From Actinomycetes bacterium (GTDB lineage Bacteria; Actinomycetota; Acidimicrobiia; Acidimicrobiales; Acidimicrobiaceae): DNA of 6,205 nucleotides. The stretch spans positions 1-6,205 of the forward strand of contig JAJYGZ010000120.1 in the NCBI GenBank assembly GCA_021790495.1, given 5' to 3'. The position numbers and the translations under genes were made by a program. The notes beneath the pieces are model-generated. The model searched no databases. It worked only from the letters and a program-made list of their open reading frames with translations, and was not told the origin of the DNA. Below are positions 1 through 4,751 of the stretch, in pieces; position 1 is the first letter of the stretch, and the number at the start of each line of letters is the position of its first letter.

Positions 1-837
1 CCGAAGCGCCAGTGCCGCCTGGGAAGCCGATGCGAGCGGCCCGGATCCTCCAATCGCCGCGGCGGTGGCGACGATTATCGCTATCGAGATTACGTTGGCA
101 AAGATCGCCCCACCCACGGCATCGATGCGCTCGAGAGGGTATTCGTCCGCGCCGATGCCTCGATCCACCACCCCTGATGCCGCGTAGAGCTGCATGTAGG
201 GCGAGATCGTCGTGCCGATCAGTCCAACCGCCAGGTAGATATATGCCCGCGACATGACGAAGTGCGGGATGACCAGATTGGAGGCGACCTCATGAAAGTG
301 TGGATGCCCGAGCAGCGCCGCGGCAGGATAGGCGAGAAAGGCGACGGACATGATCAAAAAGACCCGCTCGGCATACTTATAAGATCCGAGAAGCACCATC
401 GACCAAATGAAAACCGCAGCCAATGGAACCGAGACGTAGCGCGAGACCCCAAAGAGGCCAAGCGAAGCTCCAATGCCGGCGAACTCCGAAACGACCAGGC
501 CAAGATTCGTTACAACCAGGGCCACCATCGCCAAAAAGGTCAGGCGGATCGAAAACTGTTCCCGAATCAACGAGGCAAGCCCCTTGCCCGAAAAGACTCC
601 GAGTCGCGCTGCCATCTCTTGGACCACCACGAGACCGATGGTCACCAGCACCATGAAAAATAGCGTTTTATACGCGAACTCGGAGCCCGCGGATGCGTAT
701 GTTGCTACCCCACCAGCGTCGTTGCCAGCGTTGGCTGCTATCAAGCCTGGACCGGCCGCGGCGAGATATGCCAAAAAGCCAAAGCGGGTGCGCTTATTCT
801 GGTTTGAAACTGGGCCCGAGGGCTCGCGCACTTCCAA
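1..837 (-). CDS. NRAMP-family divalent metal transporter with altered metal-binding motifs (3' end outside window)
   Basis: This is a membrane transporter of the NRAMP/SLC11 fold, and 279 residues are visible before the left edge. Helix 1 reads GPGLIAANAGNDAGGVATY (residues 29-47) and aligns with the canonical GPG...DPGNWAT. The Asp (D40) is kept, but Pro becomes Ala and the metal-binding Asn becomes Gly. Helix 6 reads GTTISPYMQLY (208-218) where canonical members have GATVMPHNLY, so the metal-binding Met is Ser and the His is Tyr. Other membrane segments lie near 58-77, 100-121, 138-153, 158-176, 196-218 and 240-262. No in-frame ATG precedes helix 1, and the upstream stop is at 892-894. I chose TTG at 837 because AAGGG (848-852) lies 10 nt upstream; GTG at 855 or 831 are alternatives. 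It follows the MgtE-N/CBS gene by about 107 bp on the same strand. NRAMP family membership is secure. A Mg2+-like substrate is inferred from loss of the soft Met ligand and from the neighbour. Confidence 0.9.
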   Translation of the reverse strand, partial: MEVREPSGPVSNQNKRTRFGFLAYLAAAGPGLIAANAGNDAGGVATYASAGSEFAYKTLFFMVLVTIGLVVVQEMAARLGVFSGKGLASLIREQFSIRLTFLAMVALVVTNLGLVVSEFAGIGASLGLFGVSRYVSVPLAAVFIWSMVLLGSYKYAERVFLIMSVAFLAYPAAALLGHPHFHEVASNLVIPHFVMSRAYIYLAVGLIGTTISPYMQLYAASGVVDRGIGADEYPLERIDAVGGAIFANVISIAIIVATAAAIGGSGPLASASQAALALR

Positions 838-944
838 TAAGAGTTGACCCTTCACAACTGCTATCGCGCGACACAAAACGTCGGCGCGACTCTAAATGAG
901 GGCGCGCAAGCACTTGAGCGCCAAAATTACACCATAACCCTCGT
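838..944 (-). other. Intercistronic spacer with three small stem-loops
   Basis: This spacer separates the MgtE-N/CBS gene from the NRAMP gene and shows no strong internal promoter. It holds a near-perfect dyad (901-922), a 6-bp stem TCGCGC/GCGCGA (864-869 with 884-889), and a 5-bp stem AGTTG/CAACT (842-846 with 855-859) that displays the AAGGG of the NRAMP ribosome binding site in its loop. Such structures could set the transporter-to-sensor ratio by partial termination, RNA processing or translation control. I infer co-transcription because no convincing terminator with a U-run is present. Confidence 0.45.
901..922. repeat. 22-bp near-perfect dyad between sensor and transporter genes
   Basis: Arms GGCGCGCAAG and CTTGAGCGCC flank a 2-nt centre (CA) and match at 9 of 10 positions. 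The geometry (10 + 2 + 10, one mismatch) is the same as that of the dyad at 2497-2518, but the sequence is different. It may be an RNA hairpin with a tight loop or a protein-binding site. Confidence 0.45.
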
Positions 945-2291
945 CTAGGACAGCAGTCGCGGAAAGCGCCCTTTTTGCCTCTCGGGCAACAGGGCATCGA
1001 CTAGATCGTCGGCAAGAATGCGCCCAATCGGCTGACCGTTCTTGATGACCACAACCGAGGACCGCCGGGTAGATATCAGGCTCTGCGCGACAGCCGCAAT
1101 GTCGTCTAGGGGCTCGACGGTAACGGTCTCGACATCTCCAAGCAAAGCGCCGACCGGCATCGAAGGATCGGCGGCGATTAGCAAGTCGAACAGCGGAACG
1201 TCGCCGAGAAACTCTCCGGCTTCATCCAACACGACAACGCCATCGAGATCCGCGCAATGATCCGCCATCTCACGCAATTCATCAATAACTTCGCCAATGC
1301 TGCGCCGCTCCTCCACTTCGAGGATGGCAGAGGTCATTACCCCGCCGGCGGAGTCTTCGGGGTAAGAGATCAGCTCCTTCAGATCGGCGGCGATACCTGG
1401 TTCGAGGAGCTCGAGAAGTTCGTCGCGCTCGTCCTCGTCCAAGTCGCGAAGAGCATCTGCGGCCTCGTCTGGCTCCATCTTCGCCACCAGGTCCGCGGCC
1501 ATGGTAGGACTGGTAGTGCGAATCAGGGTCTCGAGCTGCTCTGGCTCCATCTCCTCAAGCGCGTCGGCCACAGCTTCTACGCCAAGGGCTTCGATCAGGC
1601 CGCTGCGCTCGCGCCGGTCCAGGTCTTCGAGGAGATCCGCCAGCTCGGCTGGCCGCAGTCTTCTAATTCCCCCATTGGCCCGGGCGGCGCGAAGCTTCAT
1701 CTCGCCGCTGGTTTCATCAAAGGCGGCGACGTCAGACCAGTCGATCACACGCATCGGGTTAGCCCGGCTCCGCACCATGCGAGGAGCTACGCGCCTAAAG
1801 AGCGCGTTGACGCCGACTTCGACGCCCACCAGGCGCAGCTTGCCAAGAGCATGGGCCAGATAAAGTTCGGCGGCCCGAATCACCTGTATGCCCTCGGTGT
1901 CGACCAATTGATGATCCAGCACGTCCTTGGCGAGCAGCACCTCGCCGTGGCGCTTGGAGAAGTCGCGAAGGTCAAGCTTGGCGGTGCGAAGAGTAACGCG
2001 GTGGCGGTCGAACTCGGCGACCTTCTCCACCTCCACAAAGGCGCGCCGTCCTCCAACCCGGACGATAAGTCCGGTAACTGGCGGATAGTCCATCTCGGTG
2101 GACCAGCGAACGACGATATCCAAAAGGATGCCGATGTCTCCACCCGCTTGATTGGTTACGCGCATCCCCAAAAGACCTGACAAGGGTATTATTGCGGAGC
2201 GGATCTCGGCGATAGCCAGTAGTCGGCGGGCGCGCGAGGCCCGAATTCCTGAAATTCGTCTGCGTGATGGAATCGAGACTTTGTAGGCCAC
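945..2291 (-). CDS. Soluble PRC-barrel / MgtE N-domain / CBS-pair protein, probable Mg2+ sensor
   Basis: This 448-residue protein carries the regulatory half of the Mg2+ channel MgtE without its membrane half. Two PRC-barrel-like regions come first (about 37-105 and 118-185). The MgtE intracellular N domain follows (about 210-310), rich in acidic helices such as KMEPDEAADALRDLDEDERD (271-290). It ends in the MgtE hallmark YPEDSAGGVMT (310-320), which leads into two CBS motifs (about 315-375 and 377-437). The protein stops just after the second CBS motif, so there is no plug helix or five-helix channel domain. In MgtE, the N and CBS domains bind several Mg2+ ions at acidic interfaces and close the pore at high cytosolic Mg2+. 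Start is GTG at 2291 with AGAGGTGA 5-6 nt upstream. The architecture occurs in other actinobacterial proteins. A role in sensing Mg2+ and gating the neighbouring NRAMP transporter is inference; PRC barrels might provide the docking surface. Confidence 0.9.
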   Translation of the reverse strand: MAYKVSIPSRRRISGIRASRARRLLAIAEIRSAIIPLSGLLGMRVTNQAGGDIGILLDIVVRWSTEMDYPPVTGLIVRVGGRRAFVEVEKVAEFDRHRVTLRTAKLDLRDFSKRHGEVLLAKDVLDHQLVDTEGIQVIRAAELYLAHALGKLRLVGVEVGVNALFRRVAPRMVRSRANPMRVIDWSDVAAFDETSGEMKLRAARANGGIRRLRPAELADLLEDLDRRERSGLIEALGVEAVADALEEMEPEQLETLIRTTSPTMAADLVAKMEPDEAADALRDLDEDERDELLELLEPGIAADLKELISYPEDSAGGVMTSAILEVEERRSIGEVIDELREMADHCADLDGVVVLDEAGEFLGDVPLFDLLIAADPSMPVGALLGDVETVTVEPLDDIAAVAQSLISTRRSSVVVIKNGQPIGRILADDLVDALLPERQKGRFPRLLS

Positions 2292-2292
2292 A

Positions 2293-2323
2293 ATGTCACC
2301 TCTTTCTAATCTGAAAGTGACAT
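2293..2323 (-). promoter_or_regulatory. Stem-loop burying the ribosome binding site of the MgtE-N/CBS gene
   Basis: On the minus strand AUGUCAC (2323-2317) pairs perfectly with GUGACAU (2299-2293). An inner stem UUUC/GAAA encloses the loop AGAUUA, and GAG is bulged. The 3' arm and bulge contain the Shine-Dalgarno AGAGGTGA and end immediately before the GTG start at 2291. When folded, this 11-bp hairpin should block translation initiation. It suggests translational control or coupling to events in the upstream leader. The pairing is visible; the control is inferred. Confidence 0.6.
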
Positions 2324-2335
2324 CGCCGCCGGGGC

Positions 2336-2395
2336 AAAAAAGGTATCCCGGCTTGGCCCGCCGCGCGTCCTACGCGCGAAAAGTCAGCCGACCCC
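2336..2395 (-). terminator. Candidate attenuator: terminator-like stem with U6 and an overlapping alternative stem
   Basis: The minus strand ends in UUUUUU (2341-2336), directly after a possible stem: CGGCU (2390-2386 read as its complement) pairs with AGCCG (2353-2349), extended by GGGGU/AUACC (2395-2391 with 2346-2342) with one mismatch and a 2-nt bulge. Inside sits a perfect 7-bp hairpin CGCGCGU-AGG-ACGCGCG (2378-2362). An alternative stem GCCGGG (2352-2347) with CCCGGC (2333-2328) uses the same bases and would exclude the terminator form. The last codons and stop of the leader ORF lie in the 5' arm, so a ribosome there would prevent this fold. The terminator stem is imperfect, so confidence is limited. 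Confidence 0.35.
2362..2378 (-). repeat. Perfect 7-bp hairpin at the leader ORF stop codon
   Basis: CGCGCGT and ACGCGCG are perfectly complementary around a 3-nt loop. The leader ORF stop codon TAG (2372-2370) spans the last stem base and loop. A terminating ribosome would melt this very GC-rich stem. Confidence 0.6.
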
Positions 2396-2453
2396 GGAGG
2401 AGATGCCACGGAAACTTGCCAGGGCACGTACTTGGGGGTTCACTGGGTTTCAT
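2370..2453 (-). CDS. Proline-rich 27-codon leader peptide ORF upstream of the MgtE-N/CBS gene
   Basis: A short ORF begins ATG at 2453 and ends TAG at 2370. Its ribosome binding site is the best in the window: AAGGAGGTGA, with GGAGG 7 nt before the ATG. The peptide begins MKPSEPPSTC and has prolines at residues 3, 6, 7, 11 and 15, with an acidic E-P-P at 5-7. A basic, hydrophobic tail follows (LLRGRLTFRA). The next gene starts 78 nt downstream, after several competing RNA stems. In Salmonella, leader ORFs with proline codons (mgtL before mgtA, mgtP before mgtCBR) sense low Mg2+ through slow proline decoding, and acidic/proline nascent chains destabilise ribosomes at low Mg2+. The resemblance is in logic only; there is no sequence homology I can claim. 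The ORF could instead be accidental within a structured RNA, but ribosome binding site quality argues for translation. Confidence 0.6.
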   Translation of the reverse strand: MKPSEPPSTCPGKFPWHLLRGRLTFRA

Positions 2454-2465
2454 AGCCTCACCTCC
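2399..2465 (-). promoter_or_regulatory. Folded 5' leader sequestering the leader-ORF ribosome binding site
   Basis: Nested complementary blocks lie on the minus strand: GGAGGUG (2465-2459) with CAUCUCC (2405-2399), one G-U pair; GAAAC (2451-2447) with GUUUC (2415-2411); and CCAG (2446-2443) with CUGG (2422-2419), separated by a 3-nt bulge. Together they make about 16 bp and enclose the leader start codon and ribosome binding site. CAUCUCC could also pair with GAGGUG in the ribosome binding site of the MgtE-N/CBS gene, so the two sites could compete for one anti-Shine-Dalgarno. I do not recognise a known riboswitch here. Confidence 0.5.
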
Positions 2466-2467
2466 TT
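2458..2467 (-). promoter_or_regulatory. Strong Shine-Dalgarno of the leader ORF
   Basis: AAGGAGGTGA on the minus strand is close to a full match to the anti-Shine-Dalgarno, with 7 nt between GGAGG and ATG (2453). It has no other start codon to serve, since the MgtE-N/CBS gene begins 160 nt further on. This is the main argument that the short ORF is translated. Confidence 0.7.
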
Positions 2468-2496
2468 ATTCTCGGGCGCTACGGGCAAAAGTGGAA

Positions 2497-2518
2497 TGTG
2501 GGATTCGTGAATCTCACA
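2497..2518. promoter_or_regulatory. 22-bp operator-like dyad upstream of the leader
   Basis: Arms TGTGGGATTC and GAATCTCACA flank a 2-nt centre (GT), matching at 9 of 10 positions. The dyad ends 44 nt before the leader ATG, about where a promoter and its operator would sit, and the 2-nt centre makes it a poor RNA hairpin. A dimeric transcription factor site is the likeliest reading. I cannot assign the regulator and see no clear -10/-35 pair beside it. Confidence 0.5.
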
Positions 2519-2523
2519 AACGC

Positions 2524-2540
2524 GCTCCGTTGACCGGAGC
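2524..2540. repeat. 6-bp hairpin upstream of the operator-like dyad
   Basis: GCTCCG and CGGAGC are perfect complements around the loop TTGAC. There is no U-tract. It may be a weak second terminator behind the methyltransferase gene or part of the promoter region. Confidence 0.4.
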
Positions 2541-2640
2541 ACAAAGATCTCACCCAAAGCTTAGGACTGCACATCCTTGCTGTGGATAAACTAGTCGCTC
2601 CAGGCGCTCGAATCGATCAGATCCCGCAGTATAGGGGAGC

Positions 2641-2675
2641 AAAAACGCCACCCAACTAAGTTACAGCGGCTTTTT
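2641..2675 (-). terminator. Terminator of the methyltransferase gene, possibly bidirectional
   Basis: On the minus strand AAAAAGCC (2675-2668, the last codons of the gene) can pair with GGC-G-UUUUU (2649-2641), with one bulged G, giving a stem that ends in U5. The A/U symmetry would also give a U-run on the plus strand. The GC part of the stem is only 3 bp, so it is probably moderate in strength. Confidence 0.45.
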
Positions 2676-3374
2676 GGCGCTAATGATTCCCGCCTCAGCG
2701 ACGATTCGCGTAGTCGCGATCTCGACGAATCCCGCATTGCGCAAAAGCTCGACCCACGCGGCCAGGCTGATCGGCTTCTCCTGGATCCTAAAGAGATAGC
2801 GCACGCCATTCTTCGCGATCCTCCACCATCCGCCGACTCCTTTGGCCAACAGTGTCTTTATCTTTTCGGCAATTACGGCCCTGTCTTCGGCGGTCGCTCC
2901 CCTTCCGAACATCATGTCACCAAAGACCAGCTCGCCGCCGGGCTCGAGCCAGCCGAACGCGTCGCGGACAAATACCGCTTTTTCCTTGTCGCTCAAGTGA
3001 TGCAATACGTAATTGGAGCACACCAGCTGTACTGAGGATGGTCCCACGCCCAACTCTTGCACCGACCCGACCAGGGCCCGGACATTAGCTATCTGCTGGC
3101 GCTCGAGCTTTTCCGACAGCAGCTCAACCATCTTGGGAGCGATATCGACCGCGAGGACCTCTTTTACATGTGAGGCGAGGGGAATGGAGAGCTGCCCGGA
3201 ACCACAGCCGAGATCGATCGCAGTTGCGTCGGGTCTCTCGCCGACCATCGATACGAGCTCGCCTACCACCCGGTCCAGACCAGGGTTGGACATCTCGTCC
3301 CATGAATTGGCACGCTTGGACCATACCACTCGCTGAAGGGTAAGGCCTGCCTGCTGAACAATACTTCTTGCCAA
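2661..3374 (-). CDS. Class I SAM-dependent methyltransferase
   Basis: This 237-residue cytosolic enzyme has the Rossmann-fold methyltransferase layout. SAM-binding motif I is DLGCGSGQLSIPLA (54-67). The acidic residue closing strand beta-2 is D77 in LAVDIAPKMVELL. Motif IV-like SVQLVCSNYVLHHLSD (114-129) follows, then LEPGGELVFGD (143-153). The N-terminal QRVVWSKRANSWDE (14-27) probably caps the active site. The C-terminal part (about 165-237) is likely the substrate-binding region, ending with a strand ATTRIVAEAGIISAKK. It starts at TTG 3374, with AGGAG separated by 7 nt, which I prefer because no ATG lies near. The substrate cannot be told from sequence; small molecules (a quinone, lipid or secondary metabolite) are as likely as anything. 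It is transcribed toward the leader region but separated from it by a terminator, so it is probably its own unit. Confidence 0.88.
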   Translation of the reverse strand: MARSIVQQAGLTLQRVVWSKRANSWDEMSNPGLDRVVGELVSMVGERPDATAIDLGCGSGQLSIPLASHVKEVLAVDIAPKMVELLSEKLERQQIANVRALVGSVQELGVGPSSVQLVCSNYVLHHLSDKEKAVFVRDAFGWLEPGGELVFGDMMFGRGATAEDRAVIAEKIKTLLAKGVGGWWRIAKNGVRYLFRIQEKPISLAAWVELLRNAGFVEIATTRIVAEAGIISAKKPL

Positions 3375-3668
3375 TTATTTGCTCCTGAAGGTGCCGGGAC
3401 GGCCCGCGCCCCGAAATCGGGGAATGGGCTGTAGGTGGGCTTATCGGCCTGAGGGCCAACGCCAGCCCTAAAGCATAGCGGGCTCAAGCTAAGCACAAAA
3501 TTAGAGTTTCCTAAGCCCTGGAGGATAAGCTAGAAAACTCGAGGCCAGCGACCTGCCAATGCACAAACGCAGTAACAATAACGCGCTTGTCCCACGCGCT
3601 ACGAGCCGCGATTAGCAACCGTCGGAGGCGCGTCCGGAGAAACCTCGGGCGTCGTCGCTTGCCCGCGA
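3375..3668. other. Intergenic region between PRC-barrel gene and methyltransferase gene
   Basis: I see no convincing gene here. CCCCGAAATCGGGG (3409-3422) is a short palindrome in the 5' leader of the methyltransferase gene. GGCC/GGCC and GGGC/GCCC elements near 3445-3470 could form further stems. A possible minus-strand promoter is TTGTGC (complement of 3493-3498) with TATGCT (complement of 3472-3477), but the 15-bp spacing is short. Confidence 0.4.
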
Positions 3669-4043
3669 TCAACGTCGTGCTAGGCGACGACCGCTCTCGG
3701 TTTCCAGCGGCGTATAGTTCAATTCGAAGTGATGGAAGAGGGCGGACTCATCCGCCTGTGAAAGCTCCTCGCCGTGCAGCTTCAACTGCGGCGCGCTTCG
3801 CACCCGCTCCTTGGTGGTCGAGACGTGAAGGCCATCGGGACCGACATGTATCCCTCCAAGGGGGACAAAAGTCAAGTGACGTTCGATAATGCCTTCCTTG
3901 ACGGTGCCGAACTTGGGTTCGTCATTCTCGACGTCGACATAGACGTCCTGGAGCTTTCCTATCCGCTGACCGTCTTTGTCGATAAGCACCTTGCCGTGCC
4001 ACTCGGCCACGTTCCATTTGGCTTCTTCTTGATCTTCACTCAT
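3669..4043 (-). CDS. Small PRC-barrel domain protein
   Basis: This 124-residue soluble protein has a single PRC-barrel domain. The barrel spans about residues 9-85: WHGKVLIDKDGQRIGKLQDV, then VENDEPKFGTVKEG, then the strand pair LTFVPLGGIHVGPDGLHV. The C-terminal segment EELSQADESALFHHFELNY is the usual helix and tail of stand-alone actinobacterial PRC-barrel proteins. The start is ATG 4043, preceded by GGGAGGTC; the open frame extends to a TTG at 4076, but that would place the ribosome binding site inside the gene. PRC barrels occur in RimM, photosynthetic reaction centre subunit H and many stress proteins, where they bind RNA or protein partners. Here the function is unknown; neighbours suggest a general stress or envelope role. 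The same fold appears twice in the MgtE-N/CBS protein of this window. Confidence 0.85.
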   Translation of the reverse strand: MSEDQEEAKWNVAEWHGKVLIDKDGQRIGKLQDVYVDVENDEPKFGTVKEGIIERHLTFVPLGGIHVGPDGLHVSTTKERVRSAPQLKLHGEELSQADESALFHHFELNYTPLETESGRRLARR

Positions 4044-4193
4044 TTGACCTCCCATTCGAGACCGATGATCCGGCAAGCAAGCTCCACCATGACCAATTAC
4101 AGCCCTCTATTTGTTTCAACCCTCAACAGATCTAGCAACAACCTGCTCTTTGTTTTCTGACACGAACTGAACTCGTAGCACAGCGTGGTCGAA

Positions 4194-4235
4194 ATCACCG
4201 ATCTCGGCGTGAGCTGTCGCGCCGAGATCGGTGAT
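4194..4235. repeat. Perfect 16-bp inverted repeat with 10-nt loop
   Basis: ATCACCGATCTCGGCG (4194-4209) and CGCCGAGATCGGTGAT (4220-4235) are exact complements around TGAGCTGTCG. The transcript would form a very stable hairpin. No U-run follows on either strand, only short T clusters. It is most likely a strong transcription stop or mRNA 3'-end stabiliser for the minus-strand DUF6458-like gene, although it lies about 190 bp past that stop codon. Confidence 0.75.
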
Positions 4236-4313
4236 GATTTGGCATTGGCAGGCCCCCAGTCAAAAGGAGCCGAGCTTGACACTCTTGTCGGGGGCTCGCA
4301 ATCCCAGCAACCG

Positions 4314-4343
4314 AGGGGCCACGCAACCATGGCGCTGGCCCCT
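4314..4343. repeat. Bulged hairpin downstream of the DUF6458-like gene
   Basis: AGGGGCCA (4314-4321) pairs with TGGCCCCT (4336-4343), and CGC (4322-4324) with GCG (4332-4334), with one bulged C. The loop is 7 nt. It lies about 80 bp past the DUF6458-like stop codon and may be a U-less terminator. The same 8 bp + bulge + CGC/GCG plan is seen at 5523-5553. Confidence 0.6.
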
Positions 4344-4421
4344 AGTTGAACCTTTGGCAATAGGCCGCAGCGATATCGCGTTTCCCCTTGGCCCGATCGC
4401 AGATAAGTCCCTTGAGCTTGG

Positions 4422-4679
4422 TTACCGAGTTTCCTCGTGCACCGCGCTCGATTTCCCTTGCGCGTCGGTCGTCTCGCGGTCAAAGGTGTGATGGCTAGTC
4501 GTTTTACGCGATGAGGCAAATACGACCGAAGAAACCACAAAGCCAATCGCACCGACGATCATCAGTATTACGCCGATGGTCGAAAGGCGGAACCCAGATC
4601 CTTGCGTGGTTATCGCAAAGTACATAATCGCTCCGACTGCGGCGGCGATAATGCTAAAAACCATTCCAGTAAGTCCCAT
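4422..4679 (-). CDS. Two-helix membrane protein, DUF6458-like
   Basis: This 85-residue protein starts at ATG 4679, with AAGGA 9 nt upstream; the upstream open frame is not coding. Helix 1 is about residues 5-24 (GMVFSIIAAAVGAIMYFAIT). A short loop with TQGSGFRLSTIG follows, and helix 2 is about 35-55 (IGVILMIVGAIGFVVSSVVFA). The loop pattern and the GVILMIVGAIG stretch fit DUF6458, a family found mainly in Actinobacteria. The tail (56-85) is hydrophilic with His, Thr and Glu. The molecular function of the family is unknown; it sits in the cytoplasmic membrane. The neighbouring small hydrophobic protein upstream is transcribed in the same direction across a 162-bp gap that contains hairpins, so the two may be separate units. 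Confidence 0.85.
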   Translation of the reverse strand: MGLTGMVFSIIAAAVGAIMYFAITTQGSGFRLSTIGVILMIVGAIGFVVSSVVFASSRKTTSHHTFDRETTDAQGKSSAVHEETR

Positions 4680-4751
4680 ATTCTTTATTCCTTCTTTGTT
4701 GTTCTGGCAGATTGCCAAAATATTTGCCTGGCGACCCCAAGGCCAGCGGCA

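Larger units (their letters stand above)
4044..4421. other. 378-bp non-coding stretch rich in inverted repeats
   Basis: No gene is supported between the DUF6458-like gene and the PRC-barrel gene. The stretch holds a perfect 16-bp inverted repeat (4194-4235), a bulged hairpin (4314-4343) and a possible larger fold from 4251 to 4320. The part nearest the PRC-barrel gene should hold its promoter; I see an A-rich segment (minus strand, about 4105-4165) but no clear hexamers. A 16-codon ORF (4090-4040, minus) overlaps the PRC-barrel start by ATGA but has a poor ribosome binding site. Confidence 0.5.

Noticed and set aside
262..847. Several plus-strand open frames over the left end
   Set aside because: The minus strand encodes a continuous NRAMP protein here; the plus-strand products are hydrophilic, arginine-rich and without family features.
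1257..2180. 307-codon plus-strand open frame opposite the MgtE-N/CBS gene
   Set aside because: It mirrors a minus-strand gene with clear domains, has no ribosome binding site or recognisable domain, and is explained by GC-rich codon use on the other strand.
2451..2465. GGTGAGGCT resembling the 5' signature of the M-box Mg2+ riboswitch
   Set aside because: The match is short and overlaps a Shine-Dalgarno; the other conserved M-box segments (such as the AGACGCC and GGGUCAACAG blocks and the 3' GCUAAAGCUC) are not found downstream. An RNA model search would settle it.
4040..4090. 16-codon minus-strand ORF overlapping the PRC-barrel start by ATGA
   Set aside because: The ribosome binding site is poor and the composition unremarkable; translational coupling is possible but unsupported.
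4251..4320. tRNA-like outline (acceptor-like GGCCCC/GGGGCC stem)
   Set aside because: No T-loop or anticodon arm of tRNA type can be found, and no mature-end features are present.
4340..4500. Lys/Gly-rich minus-strand frame resembling a CsbD-like stress protein near the DUF6458-like gene end
   Set aside because: That frame has no start codon and overlaps the end of the DUF6458-like gene; the likeness is limited to a few residues.
4097..4552. 151-codon minus-strand frame across the non-coding stretch
   Set aside because: It runs out of frame through the DUF6458-like gene and the perfect 16-bp inverted repeat, with no ribosome binding site or family likeness.
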